Assembly: GCA_033816765.1 (NCBI GenBank)
Contig: CM066293.1
Span: 4,216,001-4,280,000, forward strand
Source of the DNA: Nothopassalora personata
Lineage: Eukaryota > Ascomycota > Dothideomycetes > Mycosphaerellales > Mycosphaerellaceae
Length of the DNA stretch: 64,000 nt
Reading direction: 5' to 3'
The notes beneath the pieces were generated by a model that was not told where the DNA came from, ran no database searches, and saw only the letters and a list, made by a program, of their open reading frames with translations. Each line of letters begins with the position of its first letter. Within the stretch, counting starts at the first letter, position 1. Below are positions 44,433 to 54,430 of this stretch, in pieces. The position numbers and the translations under genes are program-made.

Positions 44433-47074
44433 GGCTGCGGTGGTCTGCTTGATGCTGTTAGTGTGGTTCGATGCAGCCGTCGAGGCGTATTTGTGTATGA
44501 TGAAGCGGTGCAGTGCATGGATAATGGCACGGTTCAATGTCACTGCTTCCAATGTGGGATGGCGGCCCTGCCCTCCGTGCTGGATACTCGATGCTGCGCT
44601 CTGCAGTCGCGATGATGATGCCACTGCGCACCATGAGATCTGACTCGCCATGCGAAGATTGGCTGGGGCAGCAGTGTTGGGCAAGGATGTTGCGGAGCGC
44701 TCTTACCTGGTGGTTGTTGGTATCAAGCTGTTCGCCGTGTCCCTCAAGATGACTTTCTGCTGTCGACGAATTGGAGCTGTGCGGTGGTGCGGTGCTGTGC
44801 TGGCGAGAGGAAAAGTGAGCTGTGGGATGTAAGATGATGAATTGTGCGAGACGATAAGGAGAGGCGTTGAGACATGTGCATCGGTTCTTACCTCATCATT
44901 CTACGGCATGCGCAAACGCTCGCAACGCAAGCACACCTTTGCATGTGAAAGGGAGGAAGGTGGTCACCATCGTTTGCTGGGATCGCGCTTGACTGTTATC
45001 TGCCTACCCGCTACGTCAGTTCCTCCAAGATACCGGGACGTGATCCGCGCCGGCTGTACTTCCAAGCTCGACTGGTCCATGAGCCCCAATACATGCAGAT
45101 TTGCGGGGCGCGAGAGGTGTCGGGCTGTGAGCGCCATTGGTATGCTTGGTACATAGTCGTTGTCCTTTTCTGCGACTGGAATGTTGCCGCTCTTTCCGCC
45201 TCTCATTCGCTCGGCGCACTTCGGCAGCGATGCCGCATGGCGTGTGGTGCGCCACAGACTTTGCTGCCACAGAACCTTGTCGCGGGACCTCTGCCGGAGC
45301 TGTCCCTTTCCATCTTACCACCATCACTCATCGACGATAAACTGCAGCCTTCCGTCAGCCAGGCATGTGAAGCCAAGCTGTTCGCGCGCCACCCCTGTCG
45401 ACTGCTTCTGACATGTGCATGGAAGATGGTCAGAGGAAGTGTGGCGTTCGTCTTGACATGTGATTTTGTACTTCTATACCAAGCTCTGTCCTGAATTCAA
45501 TCCTGTTTCCGTCGCACACCACTTCGTTCTCACACATGAGACAGTGTGCCTGACTGCCGACATTCGCTTCACCAAATACCGGAGGAACGATGACCACTTC
45601 CAAGAGAATGGAAACACGACCTCTCGGCGTGTGCAAGTCGTGTAACAGAAGATGGAGCATGTGCGCCTACAATGCTCGTGTCTTGCACCACCAACTCCAC
45701 ACGTCACAGACCCGCCATGCCCGCGCGCTCCGCCATGATGCACTCAATGCAACCGAGCAGCGGTGATCGATGCGCTGTCTGCCGTGTTGAGAGACACGGC
45801 TCAATCAGATCATCGCAATCGCCTCGACGAAACATTTGCAACGTTCCTGAACCCGTCGAGGTGCGTTGACGAGCGAGTGGCGGGAAAGTACAATGACAAT
45901 GTACCAGGCGTACCAGAACCGCAGATTGTGGCGTTTGACCCAGACGTGCATCACTAGTCCCCAGGTTCGCATATCTCGACCTGTCAATTCTGGCCACTGT
46001 ACTGTACAATGCTGTCTGGTTCCGTGCGCATAGCGTACTATAATACCAGGCAGTAGTCCGCCACTTCAGACCTGCCGAGATGGGCAGACGGAGCTCCCTT
46101 GTCTATAACGCAATCCTGTCCACCAGGCACGGAAGACAGCACATCGGATGCACCTGATAGAAATCGGCAGATGACTGTCGAGCACGAGTGCAAGTTCAGA
46201 AGATGATCATAGATCTTCTGGACTGAGTGCCGATGCCATCCGACTGCTGATGCTCGATTACGATGCCGTTGCATTGCCAACACGGGGAGTTGCAGGACCA
46301 ATGCAATGAGCCTCTACGGGTGAGACTCATGGGAACACAGCGCTGTATCAAAGCACCGAGGTCACCTGAGAGTGCGCCCATCGCAACTAGACCTTGGCCC
46401 GGGCCATTCACACGCAAGTGCGACGGGTGTTCATCCAGATGCGTCAGATGCACGAAGATGCCCCCCACTGAACTCTGCTGGAGCGATTGTAGGCAACGAT
46501 GGGCGTTACATTCCCGTGAATTCACCTGGATAGTATATCGTCCTTCACAGAGCACTTCGTATGAGGCCGGCCAGTTCGGACATTCGCTTGAGGAAGTGAA
46601 TGTCTGTGTTCGAGACCTTGAGGATTTATATTTGTAGTCAGCCTTCGAGCCAAATTGTACAACTAACAGTGTGTAGTGAATGGTCTGCACGCGGTATCCG
46701 AGGCTTAGTTACATTGAGCAGCGCGGCAAGTATACTCACAAGCATCAATGCTATTTCTATGTAAAACTTCCCCACTTGCAAACTTCCCTCACGACATTAA
46801 CACTCATAGTCAGGATGGACGACAACGCACGACGTGGCGACTGCGGCAGCCTCGCCCTCGCACGTGCTGCGCAACGCTTACGCAGAACTTCACCAGGCCC
46901 ACCCTGTCATGTACACCGAAAACCGAACACCATATTCGAAAATATGGGTGGCCAACAACGACAAGAGTTGAATGCCGGATGGGTGCCTCTCTTACCTGCA
47001 ATATATCTCTTAGAAGCCTACATCAAACAGCGAAAAAGCAGCGGCGGAGTCGAAGCCTCGCAAGCTCGTTTCAC
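44433..47074. other. 2.6-kb gene-poor stretch
   Basis: Many overlapping short frames on both strands (for example 45093-45494 plus and 46196-46690 minus) without domains. It leads into the 2EXR-like relic and the Copia element. No element ends found. Confidence 0.45.
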
Positions 47075-47673
47075 CTTCTTCAAGCTGCCAGCCGAGCGAG
47101 CTTCGTAATTATGTCGTACGAAACACAGACTGCAGCTCCGTGCATCATACATTGACGGTCCTGCACCAATCGTCCGAGATCACATGCCACCGCTCTGCCG
47201 TTAGATCCGCCAAGAAGCATTGCCCATCTTCTACGACCACACTCTATTCATTGCGACTTTATATCCCTTGCGCGTGCCAAGCTCCCCGATTGGCTTGGAA
47301 TTCTGGGTGATGCAAGGCACGGCAAATCAAGCACCTCTCCGTTAGATTCCTCGACTGCAGTCCGGACGATGCAAAATATATGCTCCGCCAGATGATGCAG
47401 CGCTTTGGCGCTCCTACTCGGCTGGGGCTTGAAATGAACGATATAAATTCACGAAGACGGCAGGGATGGAGCTACTACAGCTCTAAGCTTGGCGTCCTCG
47501 ATGGCTCGGTGACGGTCACTAACGACAAACGCGGTCACGTACATTGGCCGAGTAGTCGTCGACTGGACTTGCTGAGGACGATGGGTGTAGGTTCGGCCCT
47601 TGATGAAATATGGCGCGAGAGGACTTTTTTATGTGCACCGGCCTCTTACACGAAGCCAAGTCAGAGATCTTGA
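47075..47673 (+). pseudogene. 2EXR/F-box-like family relic
   Basis: The sequence begins with FFKLPAE, the conserved entry of a large fungal family (2EXR or F-box-like, pattern LPAELRxxIYE). A 4-bp duplication (GAGCGAG around 47095) then shifts the frame to an early stop; without it the frame continues LRNY. Further on, another frame gives IRQEALPIFYDHTLFIATLY, the second family hallmark (RQIRxEALPIFY), and a third frame (47380-47673) gives a C-terminal part (LRQMMQRFGAPTRL ... ALDEIWRERTFL). Several frame breaks make it dead. It ends 15 bp before the Copia target duplication, so the retrotransposon landed next to it, not inside it. Confidence 0.55.
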
Positions 47674-47692
47674 GAAGAATGATCATGGTGAC

Positions 47693-47830
47693 ACTTGATG
47701 CTGGCTGGCTGTGTCCCAGCAGTTCTTTGGATGCCAAGCCACTAGCGCGCTTTCTTGCACTTTCTTATAGCTAGCTGTTCTTCGCATTCTCGTAGATCCT
47801 TCTCAATACATCAATCTACTCACATTATCT
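47693..47830 (+). repeat. 5' LTR of Copia element
   Basis: 138 bp, beginning ACTTGATGCTGGCTGG and ending CTCACATTATCT. It matches the copy at 53109-53246 base for base as read. Unusually short for a Copia LTR, though such lengths exist. Termini can shift by one base because the target duplication overlaps the end sequence. Confidence 0.93.
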
Positions 47831-47843
47831 GGTTATGACGCCC
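47831..47843 (+). other. Primer-binding site, half-tRNA initiator type
   Basis: Directly after the LTR comes GGTTATGACGCCC. The complement of the initiator tRNA-Met anticodon stem-loop (GGGCTCATAACCC) is GGGTTATGAGCCC, so 8 bases match exactly (GGTTATGA) and the rest fits with one extra base. This implies priming from a cleaved initiator tRNA, as known for Drosophila copia and yeast Ty5, not from a tRNA 3' end. Confidence 0.65.
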
Positions 47844-48043
47844 TCGCGCTTATCAACTGCGCGCATACCTCCGAAAGACACTTGATAGTGTGTATGTGAT
47901 CCTGCTGATCGCGTGTATGTCGACAACGCCTGGTTGGTGATTGCGACAAAACGCGACTGCAGCAAATAGCAAACGACAAAGTCGCGACCCAGTGGGCAAC
48001 GCGGCAAGTATCGCAGTGACACCTAGTTGGTGCTCTGCAGTGT

Positions 48044-51000
48044 ATGGATACTGACGGTAACAACACTGACCTCACTGGACTCGAAATACCGCTGGCGCAG
48101 CAGTCTGTCGCCACTCCGAGCCAGCAACAACAGCAGACCGAGTCGGCTGCTACCCGAAAGACCAAGAAGCCTGCTGTATCAACTCGCGGCTTTAGCAACA
48201 TGGTCGGCCGTAACAACAACGGCACCCCTGGTGTCTCCAAACTTCAAGGCAAGGACGACTACTCGAGATGGGCTGATATGTTACAGTCAGTCCTGCGAGG
48301 TGACCTGCTATGGGGGTTTGTCGACAAGACTGCCCTCAAGCCGAAGCCCACGAAGCGCAAGAATGAGGAAGACTATGAACTCGAAGAGCGTATCGAGGCA
48401 TGGGAGGCAAAGAAGTATCAAGCCCGCGCCCTCATTATTGCTAACTGCAGTCAGTCTATTGCAGACAACTGCAAAGCCTACCAACAACCGGAAGACCTAT
48501 GGGACCATCTGAAGTCCACATACGGTCAAACTGGCAAGTCCGAAGAGTACTCGTTGTACCTGGACTTCGAGTCACACACATATGGTGGCTCCAACCTTGA
48601 CAAGTTCTGCCAGCAATATCAGTCGAAGCTGGCCAACCTCAAGAACACCGAGTTAGCCATATCAAAGGCTCAAGCTCTCTTCCGCTTCCTGTATCAGATC
48701 TCACCATACTTCCCAACATTCGCGTCCTCAAAGCGTGAACAGATGAGGCAGCTTACTGGAAAGATCGAGGACAGTACCACTATCACACTCGACAAGGTGA
48801 TCAGTGATCTGCTTGATGAGGCGACTGCGCAACAGTCCGAGTCAGCCAATCTCGCAGTGAAGCAACAAAACAACGCCAACCCTGCCAACCCACAGGGCAA
48901 CGGCAACACCCCTCGCGGCGGCGGCGCACCACGTGGTAACGGACGCGGCGGACGAGGAGGTCGTGGAGGCCGCGGCAACGGCAACGGCGCTCGTGGTGGT
49001 AATCAGAATGGTGGTGGCAACAACAACCAACAGCAGAAGCCTCAATACGACCCCTGCAGTGGTTGTGGCATGACCACTCACCAACCAGCTGGTTGCTGGA
49101 ACCTACACCCTGAGCTTGCACCTGCTACCTGGAAGAAGAAGCAGCAGGGCAATCAACAACAGCGTCAGCAAGTCAACAACACCACTGACGCACAGCACAC
49201 TGAGACCGCACAGTTTGCGGCTCACGGCGCTACCAACTTCGAGGACTTGATGACTCCATTCAACGGCTCTCACAGCATGTATATGACTGTGGGCCAGGAC
49301 GACATCATTCAAGACACCTCAGCGCTGCTTGCAGCGAAGAGCAACACCGACTGGGTTGTGGACTCTGGCTGCACTTCTCACATGACAAACAAGCTGAGCA
49401 ATATGATGGACTACCGGCCCTGCACTGTTCTTATCAAGACAGGCAGTGGCACCATCACTGCTACAGCTTGTGGCATCGTCCAACTGGATCTGTATGGATG
49501 CGGCATCACTGGCTTCTCACAGGTGTTGTACGTACCAGGCCTTGCAGCCAATCTGATTTCGACAGAGGCTCTTCGCCGCAAGGGTGTCTATTATCGCAAC
49601 GACGAGCAGATCCTATTCACAAAGGGGACTGCTGCGCGTACGGTGGCACACTGCTACACCCACAATGGACTGCCATTCTTGAAGATGAAGGACTCAGCGA
49701 CAGCCCTCACTTCGTCCAAGGTCGAGCCATCGACAGCTGCTACAGGAGACCTGTGGCACCGCCGACTTGGACACATCCACAGCCGCAAGTTGCTGCAGCT
49801 TCACAACGACAAGCGCATCACCATTGTTGGCAACAGTGATAGCGACCTCAGCAAGCACCCACGCGAGTGCATCCCCTGTCGTAAGGGGATGGGTCACAAG
49901 GTCTACAACCGCATTCCGATGGTGCGGCCAACAACACCATACTATATTGTTGCTGTGGATGTTGTCACGGTCCGCAACCTTGGCATTGGCAAGGAGCGTT
50001 ACTTCACGCTATTCACCTGCCTGGCCAGCCTACAACGCACAGTATTCGCTTCCGCACAGAAGGACGGTGCTGCGCAGCATATTCGAGTGGTCCACCGTCA
50101 TGTGAAGACACAATATGACACAGCAATTGTGATCTTCCGCATAGATGGGGGTGGCGAATATGGAGGACACTCACTCACGCAGCTCTCACGCGATGAGGGC
50201 TTCGCTCTTCAAGTCACAGCACCTCATTCTTCAGAGCAGAATGGTGGTGCGGAAGTCAGCAACCACATCGTTTGTGTCATGGCACGTAAGCTGCTCATCG
50301 ACGCTGGCCTTCCACCTAGCCTATGGCCAGAAGCAGTGAAAGCTTCGGTCTATCTTCTTAACTTGACACCAAGTGCAGCAATCAAGGGCCTGTCACCACT
50401 AGAAGTTATCAACGCTTGGCAGGGCACTCAACCAGTGAAGCCTTCCCTGTCACACCTCAAAGCATACGGCTGCCGCGCCTTCGTGTACGACCATAACGTC
50501 GGTCGCGGTGAGAAGTTTGACGCCCGCTCGTTGCAGGGCAAGCTTGTTGGATACGAAAGCCGCACCATCTACCGTGCCTATGTTGCTAAGGCGCATAGAG
50601 TGTTCAGAACCAAGGACGTTCAATTCATCGAGGGCAACGACCCTATGGCAGCCCAAGACGGTGACTCTGAGACTGAGCAAGATCAAGACGACGAGCTCAT
50701 CACTCGAGAAGACATCTTTCCAGTGGAGCGCAACCGCAAGACAGGACTACGGCGAGCAGGTGCTGAGCGCGGTGTGACTCCTGGGGGTGGTGATTCTGGG
50801 GGTGTTACAGCACCGAAGAACATCACCGTCATCGACCGTCCAGCGGACTCACCACTCGAGCAGTCGGATGAGGACCTTTCACAGGAAGTAGTGGACTCCT
50901 ATCAAGATGAGACGCCTGACGACTTTCCGGAAGTGCAACCAACAACACCTCCGAGACCTTCTGTTGAGGATGACGATGAAGACGACTTCACGACACCTCC

Positions 51001-52825
51001 GGCACAGCCAGCTCGGCAACCTGTGCCACCTACGCCATCAGGTCGGCCACAGCGCAATCGTCGCCCTCCTGCGGAAGTTCGAGACCCATTGAACGGCTAT
51101 CAATATGAAGCCAACCGCAAGCAGCGTAGGGCCCTGTGTCACTCACTCAGCAAGACGACCCGCAAGCAACTTGCTGAGATGCCACATGCGACTGTGACTG
51201 CTTTCATGGCAGCAACCGACTGGCCAGATCCAGCAACGGTGCTCATACCGAAGAGCCACAAGGCCGCAATGGCAACACCACAACACGCCGAGTGGCGTGC
51301 AGCCGAAGAAGCTGAATTCGCCAGTCTCGAGCAATACGAGACATGGCTGTACAAGGACAAGACAACACTGCCAACTGGCACACGTGTGCTGCGTGGCAGA
51401 TGGGTCTATGCTATCAAGCTTGATGCCAATGGCAAGATCAGCCGCTTCAAGGCACGCTGGGTAGTCCGTGGTGACACACAACGTGAAGGTGACTACGACG
51501 ACACGTATGCAGCAGTGGTGAAGCCATCCACTCTGCGTATGCTATACGCACTGATCGCACACTACGACCTCGAGTGTCAGCAGTACGATATCATGACTGC
51601 TTTCCTCAACGCTATCATCACAGGCCGGAAGGTCTACGTCGAAATGCCACATGGCTTTGAACATAGCAACAAAGTATGTGAGCTGCGACGTGCTCTGTAT
51701 GGATTGAAGCAGTCACCACTGTTGTGGTACCAGGAGCTCAGCAAATACCTGCGCTCACTGCGCTTCATTCCAATCATGAGCGACATCTGCGTGTTCAAGC
51801 ACGAGGTGTCAGGCTCCATCATTGTCATCTACGTGGACGACCTTCTTATCATCACGAAGGATCGACAAGGCGTAGCGGCAATCGCAGCAACGCTGCAGGA
51901 CAAGTTCAAGATGCGTGAGCTCGGCGACGTCCACCACTACTTGGGGATGCGCATTATACGAGACCGCAAGAAGCGTACGCTGTACATCGTACAAGACGGC
52001 TATCTACAGAAGCTGGCTGACGAGTACAACATCACTGGCAAGCCGCCGAAGGTGCCAATGTATGCGAAGCATCAACACCGTAAGGCGCCGGCTGAGTACG
52101 TGGCAGACGCGACACTGAAGAGCCGCTACCAGAAGGCTACAGGTGAATGTCTCTGGGTGGTCATGATGACCAGACCAGACTGCAGCTATCAAGTCTGTCT
52201 GCTGTGCCGCTTTCTCGCCAACCCAACCGTAGAACACATAGACGCTGTTATGCAGGTCATGAAGTATCTGGTTGGTCACAAGTACCGTGGACTGTGCTTC
52301 AAGGGCGCAGACACCGAGCACGATCTTCAACTGAAGGGGTACGTTGATGCCTCATGGGGAGACGACCTTGACGATAGGCGATCCACAGGAGCCTTCGTCT
52401 TCACGATGCTGGGGGCACCAACTTCCTGGAAGTCCGGCCGCCAGACTATCGTGACACTGTCATCAACAGAGGCTGAGTATGTCCAACTAACGCTTGGAGC
52501 GAAGGAAGCCATCAGCATTGGCAACCTGCTCAAGGAGGTGGACTACAAGGGACCGCTATTCCCCATCACCCTGTACGAGGACAACATGCCAGCGATCGAC
52601 ATCACCAAGCGAAGCAGCGGTGTGGACGGTCGCACTAAGCACATCGACACGCGCTATCACTACATCCGTGAAGCCATTGCCAAGCGCAAGATCACGGTTG
52701 ACTGGATAGGCACCAACGACCAGATAGCTGACGGCTTCACGAAGGCACTGGATCAATACAAGCACGCCGACTTCGTGCAGCAGCTGAATATGGCTGACTG
52801 CGAGGCGGCTATCAAGCCTGGTTGA
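48044..52825 (+). CDS. Copia gag-pol polyprotein
   Basis: 1593 residues from the ATG at 48044 without stop or frameshift. Gag (about 65-270) has the KLQGKDDYSRWADML and YGQTGKSEEYSLYLDFE signatures of the UBN2/Copia type. A Gly/Arg-rich RGG-like tract lies at about 285-325, then a CCHC knuckle (CSGCGMTTHQPAGC, about 337-350). Protease has VVDSGCTSHM (about 438). Integrase has the HHCC finger (WHRRLGHIHS ... CIPCRKG, 570-612) and the DDE set in VAVDVV, RIDGGGEY and EQNGGAE (about 638, 700, 736). Reverse transcriptase spans about 1100-1280 with YVDDLLII at 1263. RNase H has GYVDASWGDD, SSTEAEY and EDNMPAID. All catalytic residues appear present. Gag and Pol share one frame, so gag excess must arise by protein processing or splicing. 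Confidence 0.95.
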   Translation: MDTDGNNTDLTGLEIPLAQQSVATPSQQQQQTESAATRKTKKPAVSTRGFSNMVGRNNNGTPGVSKLQGKDDYSRWADMLQSVLRGDLLWGFVDKTALKPKPTKRKNEEDYELEERIEAWEAKKYQARALIIANCSQSIADNCKAYQQPEDLWDHLKSTYGQTGKSEEYSLYLDFESHTYGGSNLDKFCQQYQSKLANLKNTELAISKAQALFRFLYQISPYFPTFASSKREQMRQLTGKIEDSTTITLDKVISDLLDEATAQQSESANLAVKQQNNANPANPQGNGNTPRGGGAPRGNGRGGRGGRGGRGNGNGARGGNQNGGGNNNQQQKPQYDPCSGCGMTTHQPAGCWNLHPELAPATWKKKQQGNQQQRQQVNNTTDAQHTETAQFAAHGATNFEDLMTPFNGSHSMYMTVGQDDIIQDTSALLAAKSNTDWVVDSGCTSHMTNKLSNMMDYRPCTVLIKTGSGTITATACGIVQLDLYGCGITGFSQVLYVPGLAANLISTEALRRKGVYYRNDEQILFTKGTAARTVAHCYTHNGLPFLKMKDSATALTSSKVEPSTAATGDLWHRRLGHIHSRKLLQLHNDKRITIVGNSDSDLSKHPRECIPCRKGMGHKVYNRIPMVRPTTPYYIVAVDVVTVRNLGIGKERYFTLFTCLASLQRTVFASAQKDGAAQHIRVVHRHVKTQYDTAIVIFRIDGGGEYGGHSLTQLSRDEGFALQVTAPHSSEQNGGAEVSNHIVCVMARKLLIDAGLPPSLWPEAVKASVYLLNLTPSAAIKGLSPLEVINAWQGTQPVKPSLSHLKAYGCRAFVYDHNVGRGEKFDARSLQGKLVGYESRTIYRAYVAKAHRVFRTKDVQFIEGNDPMAAQDGDSETEQDQDDELITREDIFPVERNRKTGLRRAGAERGVTPGGGDSGGVTAPKNITVIDRPADSPLEQSDEDLSQEVVDSYQDETPDDFPEVQPTTPPRPSVEDDDEDDFTTPPAQPARQPVPPTPSGRPQRNRRPPAEVRDPLNGYQYEANRKQRRALCHSLSKTTRKQLAEMPHATVTAFMAATDWPDPATVLIPKSHKAAMATPQHAEWRAAEEAEFASLEQYETWLYKDKTTLPTGTRVLRGRWVYAIKLDANGKISRFKARWVVRGDTQREGDYDDTYAAVVKPSTLRMLYALIAHYDLECQQYDIMTAFLNAIITGRKVYVEMPHGFEHSNKVCELRRALYGLKQSPLLWYQELSKYLRSLRFIPIMSDICVFKHEVSGSIIVIYVDDLLIITKDRQGVAAIAATLQDKFKMRELGDVHHYLGMRIIRDRKKRTLYIVQDGYLQKLADEYNITGKPPKVPMYAKHQHRKAPAEYVADATLKSRYQKATGECLWVVMMTRPDCSYQVCLLCRFLANPTVEHIDAVMQVMKYLVGHKYRGLCFKGADTEHDLQLKGYVDASWGDDLDDRRSTGAFVFTMLGAPTSWKSGRQTIVTLSSTEAEYVQLTLGAKEAISIGNLLKEVDYKGPLFPITLYEDNMPAIDITKRSSGVDGRTKHIDTRYHYIREAIAKRKITVDWIGTNDQIADGFTKALDQYKHADFVQQLNMADCEAAIKPG

Positions 52826-53108
52826 CACCTATTCTCAGGCCTCTCATTGGACGACAGCAACACTGCGCCAATCGACTCAACTCAACGGCGGTTACTTACT
52901 GAGGACCGCGGTGTCCGTGCAGCCAATTAGCGCACGAGAAACACCTTCAACATTCAGCAACAGCAGCCGCACTGCTACACCGGCACTTCCCGCGCAACCA
53001 ACGGTATGACGACATGGAGGACAGTGACATGGTGAGAGCGAGGGGCGGCATGCTTTCTGTGGGGTGTATACACCTGTTTCAAGCACCTAGAGCCTCGGCA
53101 TGGGGGTG

Positions 53109-53246
53109 ACTTGATGCTGGCTGGCTGTGTCCCAGCAGTTCTTTGGATGCCAAGCCACTAGCGCGCTTTCTTGCACTTTCTTATAGCTAGCTGTTCTTCG
53201 CATTCTCGTAGATCCTTCTCAATACATCAATCTACTCACATTATCT
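53109..53246 (+). repeat. 3' LTR of Copia element
   Basis: 138 bp identical to the 5' LTR, preceded by the purine run GCATGGGGGTG and followed by the GTGAC target duplication. It ends in a T-rich stretch, without the canonical CA. Confidence 0.93.
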
Positions 53247-53499
53247 GTGACAGCATATGTAATGTCGCTCCAGTAGACCAGACCATGCGTGCCCTTCGGA
53301 TGTTCAAGCGGCAGCTGCCGTCATCTTCACATGCAGAGCTTCATGCCCCGGATCTTCTCCTCGTGTCACTAACCTACCAGTCTTTGACTTCCTTCTATTT
53401 CGAGTCAGCTACATCACCTCCGCCCACAACAGCTGACCAGAACATCACCCTGCAGCAAGATAGCTCAACACTCTTCCACCGAAGCTCAATGCGTAGGGG

Positions 53500-53945
53500 C
53501 CCACCACGCACAAACTACGCAACCCGTTCGACAAACTGCCAGCCGAGCTTCGAGCTATCATCTACCAATTCGCTCTCGGTCGGGACGAAAATCGGACCCT
53601 TCGATGCGCAATTTACCATCCTTGAGCGCCCCGACTCAATAACCAGAGAGCCACCCCAGAACAACCCCCACGCCACGTGACCAACTCTCCTTCACGTCTG
53701 CCGCCAGTTCCGCCACGAAGCGTCACCCATCTTCTTCGCAACCACCAAATTTACCGCTCCCTTCGATATGGGCAAAGCTACAACCTTTTCAACTATGTCC
53801 ATACACTCACTACTGGCTCAATGAGATCGGCAAGGGAAGTGCTTCGCAAATCAAGAAGCTAGAGATGAGGGCTATGGGGCGTTGGAGGCTGGAGGGGCCA
53901 CAGAATATGCTCGACGACTTGAGAAGATATTGGGGATCGTGGTGA
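53500..53945 (+). pseudogene. 2EXR/F-box-like family relic
   Basis: In one frame: FDKLPAELRAIIYQFALGRD and ENRTLRCAIYHP, then an in-frame TGA at about 53606. In a second frame, from about 53690: LLHVCRQFRHEASPIFFATT and KFTAPFDMG. A third frame carries the end (GKGSASQIKKLEMRAMGRWR) to about 53945. The first two pieces are the same hallmarks as in the relic at 47075 and in those beyond 60.9 kb. The stop and two frame changes mark a dead copy. Members of this family are numerous and uncharacterised in Dothideomycetes. Confidence 0.6.
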
Positions 53946-54430
53946 GTTCCTTGATATTGACCGCAAGGTCTGTAGCGAGAGCTTCTTGCGTGCGTGAGTG
54001 ATGGCCTGGGGACATGGGGTGGGAGGAGGAAGTCGTGATCGTTGTGGATGATGGAGAGGAGGCTGGTGAGGGGTGGATGGGATCGGAGTAGGTGGGTACG
54101 TGCAGTTCAGTGAAGGCTTGCTTTAGCGTCGACAGTGCGGTGGTCGGTAACCATACTACGCCTCGTATCAATTGACCCTATAGCTTGAGCAAAATGGGGC
54201 AAAAAGCCATTTGAGGCGACTGATTCTCTTCACGCGCTCGGCTTAAGGCAGTGAATATCTTGGGATGATCCATTCTTCGTTTGAATGAGGCGATCCGAGT
54301 CACATGTGAATGCGGCAGCTCTCGTCAAGCAGCATGTGTAGCGTCTCTGATGTTTCACAGATCTTCCTCTGCCAATCTGCTGCAACTCTTCTTGACAAAT
54401 TTTCAGCAGCGATCCAAACGAAATTCACAA
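53946..54430. other. Intergenic
   Basis: No gene recognised between the 2EXR relic and the MULE-like element. Confidence 0.45.

Larger units (their letters stand above)
47688..53251 (+). mobile_element. Intact Copia LTR retrotransposon with target duplication
   Basis: A complete element of 5554 bp (47693-53246) is bracketed by the 5-bp repeat GTGAC at 47688-47692 and 53247-53251 (it can also be read as TGACA shifted by one base). Two 138-bp LTRs are identical by eye over their whole length. Between them lie a primer-binding site, one uninterrupted gag-pol frame of 1593 codons, and a G-rich polypurine stretch (GGGGGTG) just before the 3' LTR. Domain order is gag, protease, integrase, reverse transcriptase, RNase H, which defines Copia (Pseudoviridae). 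Identical LTRs and an open frame point to a recent insertion, possibly still able to move. LTR ends are not the usual TG...CA. Confidence 0.95.

Noticed and set aside
46196..46690. 164-codon minus-strand frame in the gene-poor stretch
   Set aside because: No domain and no splice support; an equally long frame lies opposite on the plus strand.
47688..53251. LTRs starting TGAC with TG...CA ends
   Set aside because: The bases before the two LTR copies differ (GTGACAC against GGTGAC) and the ends after ATTATCTG differ, so only the reading with a GTGAC or TGACA target duplication makes both LTRs equal and identical.
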